Positions 1-8,251 of a stretch of 21,700 bases of DNA are shown piece after piece. The position numbers and the translations under genes were made by a program. This DNA comes from a virus: positions 1 to 21,700 of the IMG/VR virus record IMGVR_UViG_3300047557_002910. One strand, written 5' to 3'. Below the pieces are notes generated by a model that saw nothing but the letters and a program-made list of their open reading frames with translations, made no database searches and was not told the origin of the DNA. The stretch's first letter is position 1, and each line of letters opens with the position of its first letter.

Positions 1-2
1 GC

Positions 3-1415
3 ATCGTCGGCGCGCCTAGCTGGACAAGCGCGACCAATGGCACCAGCACAACTAGATTAATTACCGGGTTAACCAGCGGCGAAACTTACGAGCTGACTGT
101 AACCGCGACAAATTCAGTAGGCGAAGGACCGCAAGCCACCCCTGTTACTGCAGAGCCTATCAATATCGCCAGTAATATTGCGCTCTTTACTACAGGAAGT
201 CCGGTAATCCAGCAGGGCTACAGAATGGATACTAATCCATGGACGCCCATTGACCTTATGCCACCGGGGCTGACCGGCTCAAGCGGATTGGCATGTGCTT
301 ATTCGCCCGTTACGCAATTATTGGCGTTTGGTTTTGATGCCGCGCCATTTTTGCAAGTCTACGATGCAAGCAAATTTCCATTAGTTGCGGTGCCGGTTGC
401 CAACCAGCCAGGCGGGACAGTTAACTGGTTAGAGTTTAGCCAGGACGGCACCGCGCTGGTTGCGGCTACAGCCGCCACATTCCCCAGCTTAATTTACGAC
501 ACAGGAAGCTGGACTACGCGCGATTTAGATGCTGGGGAAAATACCCAAGGCACGATTAACGCAACAAAAGACCGCGTTGCGTTTGGTTGCCCAAGCACTA
601 ATCCAAACGGCAATTTGCAAATATGGGATACAAGCTTGCCTGTGCCAGTATTAATGGCCCCGCTGCCTAGCATCGCTACTGGCAATATAGCGGCGGTACA
701 TTTTCACCCCGCACAAAACATTCTTGCAGCGGTTGTGGGCGTCAGTTCAGCCGCCCCTCGCGTTTATGATCTTACGTCACTTACATATTTAGGGGATGTG
801 GCATCTACAGCCAACGTCCCATCAGCGCTGAAATTCAGCACACAGGGTAATTTATTTGCAGTTGGCCGCTCCGTAAATGGTTTTAGAGTCTTTGATTGTT
901 CTGCTCTGTCAACGCCTGCCTCATGGGTAAATATTCCTTCAGGTGTTACGCTTTTTGGAGCAATGACCTTTAAACCATTAATTTTTTCAAACACCGATGA
1001 ATATTTGGCGGCCAGATCCGGCCCCACTGCCCAGGCGTTCGACATGAGCACGGCGCCGCTCGCATTTGTTCCCGAATTTTACCTCTCATGGGGCACCAAC
1101 CAACAATCAACGTTTTTAAATATGCCAACGCCGCCCCCGCTGCCACTTGGACCACCGCAAAACCTTGTCGCAACACCCGGCACCTCTGAAGGCATCCTAA
1201 CGTGGGATTTATTGACGGATCCGAATCCAATAACTGGTTATATGGTTTCTTATAAAGAGGTTATTGCGACAGGTTGGAATAATTTTAAATTAGGCGTGGT
1301 TAATACCTATACCTTTACAGGGTTAACGCCTGGCACATCTTACGATGTGCGAGTTTGCGCTATTAATACGGGGGGCTGGGGGGCCTATGCAACCTCAACC
1401 GTCATACCTGTTTAA
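3..1415 (+). CDS. Virion protein with FN3 domains flanking a beta-propeller-like region (5' partial)
   Basis: The reading frame is open from base 3, so the gene starts left of the window; the Met at 225 is internal. About 470 residues are visible. The first ~50 residues have the end of a fibronectin type III domain (LTSGETYELTVTATNSVGEG). The middle (~80-370) has repeating units of the type FSxxGxxxAV...YDxxS (for example FSQDGTALVAA, IYDTGSW, LQIWDTS, VYDLTSL), which look like WD40/beta-propeller blades. After a Pro-rich linker (PTPPPLPLGPPQN) comes a second FN3 domain of ~88 residues ending the protein. FN3 modules are common on phage surface proteins and are thought to bind carbohydrates. 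Its position before the adaptor gene suggests a head decoration or adhesion protein, which is inference. Domain calls come from motif reading only. Confidence 0.75.
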   Translation: MVGAPSWTSATNGTSTTRLITGLTSGETYELTVTATNSVGEGPQATPVTAEPINIASNIALFTTGSPVIQQGYRMDTNPWTPIDLMPPGLTGSSGLACAYSPVTQLLAFGFDAAPFLQVYDASKFPLVAVPVANQPGGTVNWLEFSQDGTALVAATAATFPSLIYDTGSWTTRDLDAGENTQGTINATKDRVAFGCPSTNPNGNLQIWDTSLPVPVLMAPLPSIATGNIAAVHFHPAQNILAAVVGVSSAAPRVYDLTSLTYLGDVASTANVPSALKFSTQGNLFAVGRSVNGFRVFDCSALSTPASWVNIPSGVTLFGAMTFKPLIFSNTDEYLAARSGPTAQAFDMSTAPLAFVPEFYLSWGTNQQSTFLNMPTPPPLPLGPPQNLVATPGTSEGILTWDLLTDPNPITGYMVSYKEVIATGWNNFKLGVVNTYTFTGLTPGTSYDVRVCAINTGGWGAYATSTVIPV

Positions 1416-1457
1416 TGTAAATAAAGTCGTTTTTTCTTAAATAAAATTTTTTCACAT

Positions 1458-1481
1458 GTAAGGAAAAACACTTTTTCTTAC
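1458..1481. other. Hairpin in the intergenic gap before the 133-aa gene
   Basis: GTAAGGAAAAA (1458-1468) can pair with TTTTTCTTAC (1472-1481) with one bulged G and a three-base loop. No U-tract follows, so it is not a clear terminator. It lies between the stop of the FN3 protein and the Shine-Dalgarno-like GAGGGGGG before the next ATG, in an AT-rich 87-base gap. It may be an mRNA processing or attenuation element. I saw no convincing -35/-10 pair in the gap. Confidence 0.35.
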
Positions 1482-1502
1482 ACACGCCCGAGGGGGGTTT
1501 TT

Positions 1503-1904
1503 ATGTCTACTAACTTAGTGAGTTATTACGTTGATACTACCGCGCGTGCGGCGCGTGCTGCAGAGGTGCCAAACGCCTCATTTTCGAACGGGGCAAACAA
1601 TGCCGCGAGTAATGCTAATGGCATTGGCGTTACCACTGGTTCCTACAACTTTAAAGAAAGTGATTGGCCGCGCCCTGCTGCGTCAAGCCTATTAACAAGC
1701 CAACAAATTGGCGAAACGCGCCGCAATTTATTTGTTAACGACGCTACTTTGGGAGCCGATTCGCTGACCTCGTTGGTTAAGGCCGCTGCCCCGGTGGCGC
1801 CCGACGCCACTATTGCAACGGTGAGTGGCAAAGCCATGAAAAACCGCACAGGCGTTACGATCCCTGCGGATGGCTGGACGTTTGGTGTTGCGGATAACGC
1901 ATAA
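1503..1904 (+). CDS. Hypothetical phage protein, 133 aa
   Basis: The start is supported by a purine-rich GAGGGGGG five bases before the ATG. The protein is Ala/Ser/Asn-rich, with no signal peptide, membrane segment or cysteine. The N-terminal ~55 residues are low complexity (AARAAEVPNASFSNGANNAASNANG). The C-terminal half contains a more ordered-looking stretch (LTSQQIGETRRNLFVNDATLGADSL). I do not recognise the family. It stands alone between two intergenic gaps in the structural region and is followed at once by a GC-rich hairpin, so it may be expressed separately from the genes downstream. A minor virion or decoration protein is possible because of location only. Confidence 0.7.
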   Translation: MSTNLVSYYVDTTARAARAAEVPNASFSNGANNAASNANGIGVTTGSYNFKESDWPRPAASSLLTSQQIGETRRNLFVNDATLGADSLTSLVKAAAPVAPDATIATVSGKAMKNRTGVTIPADGWTFGVADNA

Positions 1905-1941
1905 AAAAAGCCCGGCCCCCTGGAGTTGCTAGGAGCCGGGC
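1903..1941 (-). terminator. Intrinsic terminator reading leftward
   Basis: GCCCGGC (1910-1916) pairs with GCCGGGC (1935-1941). A run of seven A (1903-1909) lies on the left, so only a leftward transcript would carry the stem followed by a U-tract. Read rightward there is a stable hairpin but no U-tract (CAAACACATA follows), so on the + strand it would be a 3'-end stabiliser or a weak terminator. No leftward gene is visible to its right, so it may block antisense transcription. Confidence 0.55.
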
Positions 1942-2031
1942 AAACACATAACTACAACAATAATTGCCCGTTGGCACGGACAACTTAACGAGTTTATTAC
2001 AAAACTTTCGCACATAAAAGAGGAACACCGT

Positions 2032-2682
2032 ATGCCAATGGCCGAAGCTGACTTCAATTACCGTGATTTTACTCACCAAGGCACCGCCGAGGCTGATAAG
2101 TCATTGTTAGTTAAATTCTTTATCTTACCGGTGCAAGACACTGAAAAATCCCTAGCCGAAGGGCGTCCGATCTTTAAAGACAAAGAGCACATTGATATTA
2201 AGATACCTGGCAAGCGTGATGCTGGGGCCTGCCGCCCAGCAACAGAAGCGGATAAGCGCCGATTCCCCGACCATTACCGGGCATTTAAAGAACGCATTAG
2301 CCAAGAAAATAACGTGACCGGCACACCCCTTACCGAATGGTCGCTCATGTCTCGCTCCATGGCCGAGGAGCTGCGTTTTTACCACGTTTTAACGGTCGAG
2401 CAATTAGCCACCATGGCTGACGCCCAGGCCAGCCGCTTTATGGGCCTAATGCCACTAAAAGAGCGCGCCAAATTGTGGTTAGAAAATGCCGCGAAAGAAA
2501 AACCCATGTGGGAAATGGATCAGAAAATTAGAGCGCAGCGCCAAGAAATTGACGAGCTTAAGGAGGCGTTGAGCCGCGTGATTGCCATTCAAGAAGGCAA
2601 TATAGATCCCGAGTTAAACGAAAAACAGCAGGCTCGCCTTAAAAATGAGGCGGTTAAAGACGCAAAACGACTCGCAGGATAA
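2032..2682 (+). CDS. Conserved phage structural-region protein with C-terminal coiled coil, 216 aa
   Basis: The ATG follows AGAGGAACACCGT with a normal spacing; an in-frame ATG six bases later is an alternative. Residues ~1-110 are a mixed, charged domain (FILPVQDTEKSLAEGRPIFKD, FPDHYRAFKERISQEN). Residues ~115-150 are helical (ELRFYHVLTVEQLATMADAQ). From ~155 to the end the sequence is a highly charged coiled coil (EMDQKIRAQRQEIDELKEAL). There is no membrane segment. It is followed after three bases by the adaptor gene, so it belongs to the late operon. Proteins of this build often sit between the capsid and adaptor genes of podoviruses. A head-assembly or scaffold-associated role is inference; no enzymatic motif is visible. 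Confidence 0.8.
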   Translation: MPMAEADFNYRDFTHQGTAEADKSLLVKFFILPVQDTEKSLAEGRPIFKDKEHIDIKIPGKRDAGACRPATEADKRRFPDHYRAFKERISQENNVTGTPLTEWSLMSRSMAEELRFYHVLTVEQLATMADAQASRFMGLMPLKERAKLWLENAAKEKPMWEMDQKIRAQRQEIDELKEALSRVIAIQEGNIDPELNEKQQARLKNEAVKDAKRLAG

Positions 2683-2685
2683 TTT

Positions 2686-3426
2686 ATGCCTAGTACAACT
2701 CTGATTACAGCGAACACAATTTTAAATCGCGTTGCGGCTGAGGTCGGAGTTGCACCCGTCGCGGATCCTTACGCCAGCCAGGATCCCAGCTTTGTGCAAA
2801 TGCGCTACTTGCTTAACACGGCTGGCGAAGAGCTGGCCATGGCGTACCCATGGGAGCTGCTACAGCGACAGCATGAACTACTGACGGCGCCGGGGGATAC
2901 GGGCGATTATCCGCTGCCGTCGGATTTTTTCTACATGATCAATCAAACCGGCTGGGAGCGAAATAATAATGTGCCCCTAGGCGGCCCGCTATCGGCTCAG
3001 GACTGGCAGTTTTTAGAGGGCCAAAATATCGGCAATCAAACTATTTGGGCGAGTTTTAGAGTGACTGAGGGCCTGTTTAAGTTATGGCCCCAGCCCCCCG
3101 CCGAAAACCTAAACATATTCTATGAATATATAACCACGGATTGGGTTAGCGACGGCGGCCTGCCAACCCCGTCCTATAAGCCTGCAGTAACCGTGGGAAG
3201 CGACCTACCTTTATTTGATCGCACGTTAATTACTCGTTATCTAAAACTCAAATTTTTAGAGGCAAAAGGAATGCCGACACAAAAGGCCCAGGATGATTTT
3301 AACCAAACATTTAGCTTTTTAACCGGGTTAGATAAGGGCGCCGAAATATTGACGGTAGCTGGGCCTATTGGATTCCCGTATTTGAATATTTGGCGCAATG
3401 TGCCATGGACGCGTTATGGCCATTAA
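2686..3426 (+). CDS. Head-tail adaptor (tail tubular A / P22 gp4-like), 246 aa
   Basis: The N-terminus (TANTILNRVAAEVGVAP...DPSFVQMRYLLNTAGEELAMAYPWELL) has the helical pattern of phage ring adaptors that dock under the portal, where a conserved 'LLNxAGxEL' helix is followed by 'W..L'. The middle part (DYPLPSDFFYMINQTGWERNN...GPLSAQDWQFLEG, FRVTEGLFKLWPQPP, FYEYITTDWV) matches the beta-sandwich insertion of SU10-type adaptors. The C-terminus is helical (FDRTLITRYLKLKFLEAKGM). About 246 residues is the usual size. The following nozzle-type gene overlaps its end, the expected order for podovirus neck genes. The assignment rests on remembered family patterns and gene order. Confidence 0.72.
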   Translation: MPSTTLITANTILNRVAAEVGVAPVADPYASQDPSFVQMRYLLNTAGEELAMAYPWELLQRQHELLTAPGDTGDYPLPSDFFYMINQTGWERNNNVPLGGPLSAQDWQFLEGQNIGNQTIWASFRVTEGLFKLWPQPPAENLNIFYEYITTDWVSDGGLPTPSYKPAVTVGSDLPLFDRTLITRYLKLKFLEAKGMPTQKAQDDFNQTFSFLTGLDKGAEILTVAGPIGFPYLNIWRNVPWTRYGH

Positions 3427-5074
3427 ATCGTTTACACGAGAAAACATTGTTGTCGGCCAACCCCAAGAAACTAAAAGCTTGGTGTGGCCGGCTCCCGTGG
3501 GGGGCATTGATGTAAGCAAGGGCCTTGCGTATGGGGCAAAAGAAAACTGCCTGTACAGCTATAACATGGTCGCGGCTGAATATGGTTTGCGTGTTCGCCA
3601 TGGTTATCGAGAATGGGTTATAGGTTGCGATAACGGCCAGGGCCTAGGGATTCATACAATAATTCCCTATGGTGGGGAAGATGATGATCTTAATAATGAT
3701 CGGCTTTTTGCGGTCTCAAATGAAGGCATTTGGGATGTGACCGAATACAACACGGCGCCTGTGCTTGTCTTAGATTTTACTGCCCCTGGCAACGGGGGAG
3801 ACATAACCATTGAAGCCGGATATGGCGTTTACACGCCCTATATTACCAGTGCTGGCGCCAAGCTTTTATATTATGCCGATAGCCGTAACGGTCTTTTTCG
3901 TTACACCGAATCGACCGGCCTTTGGGCGCGCGAGGCAACAATTACCGGGCCGGATATTGCCACGGTTAATTTTGTTATGACGCATAAAAAACAATTGTGG
4001 ATGGTTGAGCGCGACGCCTCAAGCGCATGGTATTTAGACGAACAAGCCGTGAGCGGCGCGGCCAACGAATTCTTTTTTGGTGGCAAATTTTTACATGGCG
4101 GCAGTGTTGCGGGGCTTTTTAGCTGGACTATCGACGGCGGTATAGGGGTCGATGATTATTTAGTGGTTGTTAGTCGTAGTGGTGACGTTTTGCCGTATCA
4201 AGGCACAGATCCCGCCACCGCCGATGCGTGGAATTTAGTAGGCCAATATTTTATTGGGGAAATTCCCAAGGGGCCTAAATTTGGCACCCATGACGGCGGC
4301 AACCTGCACCTACTGAGTGTAAACGGCCTCAACTCCATGAATGAAATAATCGTGGGTGTTGATGGTAAAAATGCCGATGCCGATATTGAATCTAAAAAAA
4401 TAGCGTATTTAATCCGGCCACACCTAAAAAGATATAAACGTTTTAATGGCTGGGACGCGCGGAAAATGCCCAGCATTGGCAACCTAGTTATTAACACCCC
4501 ACGGCGCGAAGATGGGCTTTATTTACAGTACGTAAAAAACACCACGATAGACGCTTGGGGCCTATGGCGTGATGTGCCTATTGAATCAATGGATGAATGG
4601 CAGGGCGCAGTATATGTGGGGGATGCTACAGGAAGAATTTTGGTGATGGACAACTTTATAGATAATGAGCTAATCGACGCCCCGCCGGCAACCATTAATG
4701 GCCAGGCGATACCTTTTAGCGTGTTAACTACATTTAATGATTTTGGCGAGCCAACAATTTACAAGCGCGGAAAATTTATCAGGCCGCAATTTTTGGCTAC
4801 TACTGACCCTAGCCAGACCTGCTCATTCCGTTATGACTATGATATTAACGAGGCATTTAACACCACACCCGCCCCCACGTTCACCGGGTCGGTATGGGAT
4901 TTAGGCGAGTGGGATGTTGACGAATGGGACAACGCCATTCCTCAAGGGTATGGAAATTTAGTTGGCGGCTGGGGAATTGGGCGTGTGGTTGCTATTGCTA
5001 TGGTGGGGCGCAGCGTGGGAGATACCACGTTAATTAGTTGGGATGTTATGTGGGACGCCGGCTGGCCGTTATGA
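3416..5074 (+). CDS. Tail nozzle / DNA-stabilisation-type neck protein, 552 aa
   Basis: I chose ATG 3416 (MAIKSFTRENIVVG), which overlaps the adaptor stop by 11 bases; an ATG at 3398 in the same frame is possible but gives an unlikely MCHGRV start. The N-terminal motif (WPAPVGGIDVSKGLAYGAKENC) followed by 'YNMVAAEYGLRVRHGYREW' is the pattern of podovirus nozzle or stopper proteins, which read '...P.GGID....L......A..L.N..P...G...R.G'. Many beta-strand segments with aromatic residues follow (WMVERDASSAWYLDEQ, LFSWTIDGGIGVDDYLVVV), in line with a beta-propeller nozzle. It would close the portal channel below the adaptor. Its stop overlaps the next start as ATGA, implying translational coupling. 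The family call is from pattern memory and context. Confidence 0.7.
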   Translation: MAIKSFTRENIVVGQPQETKSLVWPAPVGGIDVSKGLAYGAKENCLYSYNMVAAEYGLRVRHGYREWVIGCDNGQGLGIHTIIPYGGEDDDLNNDRLFAVSNEGIWDVTEYNTAPVLVLDFTAPGNGGDITIEAGYGVYTPYITSAGAKLLYYADSRNGLFRYTESTGLWAREATITGPDIATVNFVMTHKKQLWMVERDASSAWYLDEQAVSGAANEFFFGGKFLHGGSVAGLFSWTIDGGIGVDDYLVVVSRSGDVLPYQGTDPATADAWNLVGQYFIGEIPKGPKFGTHDGGNLHLLSVNGLNSMNEIIVGVDGKNADADIESKKIAYLIRPHLKRYKRFNGWDARKMPSIGNLVINTPRREDGLYLQYVKNTTIDAWGLWRDVPIESMDEWQGAVYVGDATGRILVMDNFIDNELIDAPPATINGQAIPFSVLTTFNDFGEPTIYKRGKFIRPQFLATTDPSQTCSFRYDYDINEAFNTTPAPTFTGSVWDLGEWDVDEWDNAIPQGYGNLVGGWGIGRVVAIAMVGRSVGDTTLISWDVMWDAGWPL

Positions 5075-5505
5075 GTGGCTTTATTCGCCAAGTTATTTGG
5101 AGTATTGACCGTGAGTGGGCCGAGACTGCTTTTCCTTTTGTGCCTTCGGTTGACTGCGGCGGGTTTGTGGCTATTGATGAACACGGCGAGCGTGTTGGCA
5201 TAGCGGTTTTAGGTCGCGTAACTAATAGCAGCGCACACCTTGAAGGGGCGCTTACTTATAAAGCGGTAAAGGCTGGATTAGTTGAATTTGTTAAGGATTA
5301 TGTCTTTGAAGATCTATGCTTAAGTTATTTATTTTGTACGGTCGCGGCCAACAATATCAGGAGCTTGAGGTTTGTGCGCCGAATCGGGGGCCGTGAATTT
5401 CATAGGATCCCTAATGGCTTTGATGACGGGATTGATTTAGTGCAGTTCGAGATAAGAAAAGAAGACGTGAACCTATTAAGTAAAAAATATCGGTGCCTGC
5501 AATGA
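5071..5505 (+). CDS. GNAT-family N-acetyltransferase-like protein, 144 aa
   Basis: The start is ATG 5071, which overlaps the nozzle stop as ATGA; an upstream in-frame ATG at 5038 would lie deep in the nozzle gene. The order of elements fits a GNAT fold: a strand pair (GGFVAIDEHGERVGIAVLGRV), a helix (LTYKAVKAGLVEFVKDYVFED), then 'LSYLFCTVAANNIRSLRFVRRIGGREFHRIP', which has the typical Asn-x-x-Ser...G(F/G) motif after strand 5, and a final strand (IDLVQFEIRKED). The acetyl-CoA loop (Q/R-x-x-G-x-G/A) is not obvious. Such genes recur next to tail genes in podoviruses, and their substrate is unknown. It ends with another ATGA overlap. Confidence 0.65.
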   Translation: MSGFIRQVIWSIDREWAETAFPFVPSVDCGGFVAIDEHGERVGIAVLGRVTNSSAHLEGALTYKAVKAGLVEFVKDYVFEDLCLSYLFCTVAANNIRSLRFVRRIGGREFHRIPNGFDDGIDLVQFEIRKEDVNLLSKKYRCLQ

Positions 5506-5855
5506 GCAATTTTTTTGATAAGTTAAGATTCTGGACGACCCACGGCCTAAAAGACGTTGGAAAACGCACAAATAATAGCGGCTCTAGTGATGAGAACGAG
5601 AACCGCGTTTACAACGAGGGCGGCGGCTGGACGGTAGTACCAGACCCGGACGATACCGCGACCCAATATGGGATTGCTCATGCAGGGCCAATTGCGGGGC
5701 CGTCCTATGACCGCCCCCCTGCCGGAAGGGTGCCTATGCAACCTGGCGTGAATCCATTTTTAGGCGCCGCCGCTAAGGCTGGCATGAGGGTAAACAATCC
5801 CATGGACGCCCAAACCGCCATGGCTAAAGCATTAAGGGGGCCGTATGGGCAGTAG
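5502..5855 (+). CDS. Small hypothetical virion-region protein, 117 aa
   Basis: ATG 5502 overlaps the acetyltransferase stop as ATGA; a GTG at 5493 is a less likely alternative. The N-terminus is amphipathic (MSNFFDKLRFWTTHGLKDVG). The remainder is Gly/Pro/Asn-rich and probably flexible (GSSDENENRVYNEGGGWTVVPDPDDTATQYGIAHAGPIAGP). A short helix with AAAKAGMRVNNPMDAQTAMAKAL ends the protein. No enzyme motif is present. It is co-translated with its neighbours, since the next gene starts 11 bases before its stop. A small structural or ejection component is a guess based on position. Confidence 0.65.
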   Translation: MSNFFDKLRFWTTHGLKDVGKRTNNSGSSDENENRVYNEGGGWTVVPDPDDTATQYGIAHAGPIAGPSYDRPPAGRVPMQPGVNPFLGAAAKAGMRVNNPMDAQTAMAKALRGPYGQ

Positions 5856-6660
5856 TTCAGGCAAAGCGCCAAACGTCGTAGGGGCCGCCGCCGAACAAGG
5901 CGAGCAGGCATTACAGCTTAACCGCGAGCAGACCGCCGCCAACCGCCCGGATCAATATAACCCGTGGGGCAGCAGCACATGGCAACAAAGCAGCGTGATC
6001 AATCCTGCCACCGGCAGACCTGAAACGCGGTGGACGCAAACGGAAAAACTAGCCGAACCCTTGCAGCAGTCCCTTGATAGCCAAATGCGCATTGGCGCTG
6101 GCCGCGCAGGCCTGGCAGAGGGAGCTATGGCGCGCGCGTGGGGAGACTACAGCGACCCCATGAATTTTGATCAGTTTGGCGACCCGGAAGCGTTCAATTA
6201 CGACCCCACCGCAGGACGCCAACACGCCGAAGACGCCGCGTATCAACGCCAGGTTAACCGGCTGGATCCTATGTTTGCCAGCCAGCAGCGCGACCTAGAA
6301 ACCAAGCTGCGCAACCAGGGCCTCGCCCCAGGGGATCAGGCCTATGATGCGGCTATGAAAAATTTTGGCATGACCCGAAACGATGCCTACGAGCAGGCCA
6401 GACTTGGTAGCAGTGCCGAGGGCCGCACCGAGGCGGGACAATTATTTAGCCAGGCGACACAGCAAAACCAAATAGCGAATGCGTTACGCACTCAACGCAT
6501 TAACGAGGCATTAGGCAAGCGCGGATTTAATTTAAGCGAGGTCGAGCGGCTGCTGCAGGGCCAGCAAATTAGCGGCGGGCCGCCGGCTAGCGGTGGAGGA
6601 ACTGCCGCTGTAAATATGGCGCCTAAAAGCGTCGATGTGAATAACCTGTTAGGAGGTTAA
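5845..6660 (+). CDS. Probable internal virion / tail-associated protein, 271 aa
   Basis: The ATG follows an AAGGGGG Shine-Dalgarno and overlaps the previous gene by 11 bases. The protein is soluble, Gln/Ala-rich and largely helical. It opens with 'NREQTAANRPDQYNPWGSST', contains an aromatic and acidic patch (MNFDQFGDPEAFNYDPTAGRQ) and continues with a long helical section (YQRQVNRLDPMFASQQRDLETKLRNQGLAPGDQAYDAAM). That combination recurs in proteins encoded just before the ejection proteins of many podoviruses. The last 30 residues are Gly-rich. The AGGAGG of the next gene lies at its stop codon. Whether it is ejected or is a tail component cannot be told from sequence. Confidence 0.68.
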   Translation: MGSSSGKAPNVVGAAAEQGEQALQLNREQTAANRPDQYNPWGSSTWQQSSVINPATGRPETRWTQTEKLAEPLQQSLDSQMRIGAGRAGLAEGAMARAWGDYSDPMNFDQFGDPEAFNYDPTAGRQHAEDAAYQRQVNRLDPMFASQQRDLETKLRNQGLAPGDQAYDAAMKNFGMTRNDAYEQARLGSSAEGRTEAGQLFSQATQQNQIANALRTQRINEALGKRGFNLSEVERLLQGQQISGGPPASGGGTAAVNMAPKSVDVNNLLGG

Positions 6661-6664
6661 AACT

Positions 6665-7084
6665 ATGATGAATTTTATTCCAGCATCCCGCGCGGAAACT
6701 CCTCCCATCCTAGATGCGGCTTACCAACAAGCGCAAATAGCCGCGCAACTACGCCAGGCTGAAATGGCAAAAAAACAAATGCTTGGCCAAGCTGGGGTGC
6801 AATTTGCCAGCATGGTTCCTGAAGGGGCATGGGGAAATTTGGGTAATGCGCTAATTGGCAAGGCCGGCAATGTTGTTACGCCGGCTATTACCGACGCGGC
6901 CACGGGGGCGGTGGCCAGTAGCGCGCCCGTAGCGGCCAATTCCGCAGCGGCTTTAACCGGTGCCGAGGCTGCAGCAGCCGGCACAGCCGCCGCGCCAGGT
7001 GTTGGCGGGGCCTTGGCCGCATTGGGGCCGCTTGGCTGGGCTGCGTTATTGGCTGGGGGTTTATTGGCCCGCGAATCTTTTTAA
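6665..7084 (+). CDS. Small Ala/Gly-rich, membrane-active candidate ejection protein, 139 aa
   Basis: A perfect AGGAGGT (6651-6657) seven bases upstream selects ATG 6665 over the ATG at 6668. Residues ~18-40 form a Gln/Ala/Lys helix (AYQQAQIAAQLRQAEMAKKQ). From ~70 on the protein is extremely Ala/Gly-rich. It ends in a hydrophobic stretch (VGGALAALGPLGWAALLAGG) able to span or insert into a membrane. Small Ala-rich proteins with this build precede the large ejection proteins in T7-like and P22-like phages (compare T7 gp14, P22 gp7), where they help to form the channel across the cell envelope. The function is inferred from composition and order, not from a recognised domain. Confidence 0.65.
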   Translation: MMNFIPASRAETPPILDAAYQQAQIAAQLRQAEMAKKQMLGQAGVQFASMVPEGAWGNLGNALIGKAGNVVTPAITDAATGAVASSAPVAANSAAALTGAEAAAAGTAAAPGVGGALAALGPLGWAALLAGGLLARESF

Positions 7085-7093
7085 GGTGTGACT

Positions 7094-8251
7094 ATGGCCG
7101 AATATAGCCCGCAAGCGTTACGCGCAATAGCTCAAGGGCTGCGCGCACAAACCCAGCTCCAAGGCCTTGAGTCCGGGCCTCAGATGCGCCAGGCCATTAA
7201 TCAGATGGAAACGCCCTATGGGCAGGTGCAGGGGGCCGGGTTTGCTGCAGAGGCGCCCAGCTTACTTAACATGATTGCCACAACTGCCATGCAGCGCCAG
7301 GGGCAGGAAAAAGTGCGGGGGCTAGATGCCAGGGCCGAAGCGCTGCGCGGAAATATTGCAGCCGGCGCCCTCGCGCAACAGCAAGAAGCCGCCGCACAAG
7401 CCGAAATGCAACGCCGCGAACGCGAGGCCGCCCGGGTGCGGCAAAATGAGGCTATCGCCCAGCGGGAAGCAGACAATATTCGCTTACGCGCGAGCCTAGA
7501 TAAGCCAACAGGCCCCGCAGACTCTTTTAACACGTTACAAATGATCGACCCAGCCGGAAAGCGTGTAAACGTCATGTTTAATAAGCGTTCTGGCGAAGGG
7601 TTTTTAGATGGCGTGAAGATCCCTAATTTCAGCGAATATAAAGAGGTCGAGAGGGCCGGCGGCGGCGGCGGAGGCCGAGAATATGCCTCAGTAATTAAGG
7701 AGGCGCTGCCCAATATCGAAACGATAAAAATGGCTGAAAGCGTGAAAAAAATAGCTAATTCTTTTACTCCAAAAGATGAGGCAGACTTAAATCGCGCATT
7801 TGCCCAAGTGGTTAAAAATAAAATCACGCCAGACAGCTTAAAAGTGTATGTGGACAATAATTTATTAGGCCTATCGCCAGCCGCAAAAAAATATTTATTA
7901 GCCGTAGAATCCGGCGCGGCACAGGTTCGCCACCATTTGAGCGGTGCGGCGTTAACACGGTTTGAAGCATTGCTTAACAGCGCATTTTTATCTAATGAGC
8001 CAGGCTTAACGCTAAAAGACAGAATGCGCCGAATAGGGTCTGTTTATGATCAGGCCTATAACGGGTTACTTTCTATTGACGAGGCCACCGGGAAAACCGA
8101 GTACTCGAAAAAATATCAACCATGGAATGAGTGGAGCGCCCCGAGCGAAAACAAAGGCGCAAAAGATGAACCCCCGGTGGATTTGCAGAAATTACAACAA
8201 CAATTAGACGCCCTTGAGAAAGAGTTGAGCGGCGCTAAGGTGGTGGACTAA
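7094..8251 (+). CDS. Internal virion (ejection) protein candidate, 385 aa
   Basis: I prefer ATG 7094 (MAEYSPQALRAIAQGLRAQ), which follows AAGGTG; a GTG two codons upstream is also open. Residues ~65-130 are a long charged coiled coil (ALAQQQEAAAQAEMQRREREAARVRQNEAIAQREADNIRLR, shown by its heptads of A/L/I). A Gly-rich hinge (AGGGGGGRE) follows near residue 195. The C-terminal domain is helical, with 'KKYLLAVESGAAQVRHHLSGAAL' and 'RMRRIGSVYDQAYNGLLSID'. The last 30 residues are again Gln/Leu coiled coil. There is no lysozyme or transglycosylase motif. It is coupled to the following gene by a TAATG overlap. It is probably the middle-sized member of the ejection-protein set. Confidence 0.68.
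   Translation: MAEYSPQALRAIAQGLRAQTQLQGLESGPQMRQAINQMETPYGQVQGAGFAAEAPSLLNMIATTAMQRQGQEKVRGLDARAEALRGNIAAGALAQQQEAAAQAEMQRREREAARVRQNEAIAQREADNIRLRASLDKPTGPADSFNTLQMIDPAGKRVNVMFNKRSGEGFLDGVKIPNFSEYKEVERAGGGGGGREYASVIKEALPNIETIKMAESVKKIANSFTPKDEADLNRAFAQVVKNKITPDSLKVYVDNNLLGLSPAAKKYLLAVESGAAQVRHHLSGAALTRFEALLNSAFLSNEPGLTLKDRMRRIGSVYDQAYNGLLSIDEATGKTEYSKKYQPWNEWSAPSENKGAKDEPPVDLQKLQQQLDALEKELSGAKVVD

Noticed and set aside
7216-7857. 213-codon open frame on the - strand within the ejection-protein gene
   Set aside because: Product is Ser/Ala/Cys-rich shadow sequence with no ribosome-binding site; the + strand frame has clear coiled-coil protein features and operon junctions.
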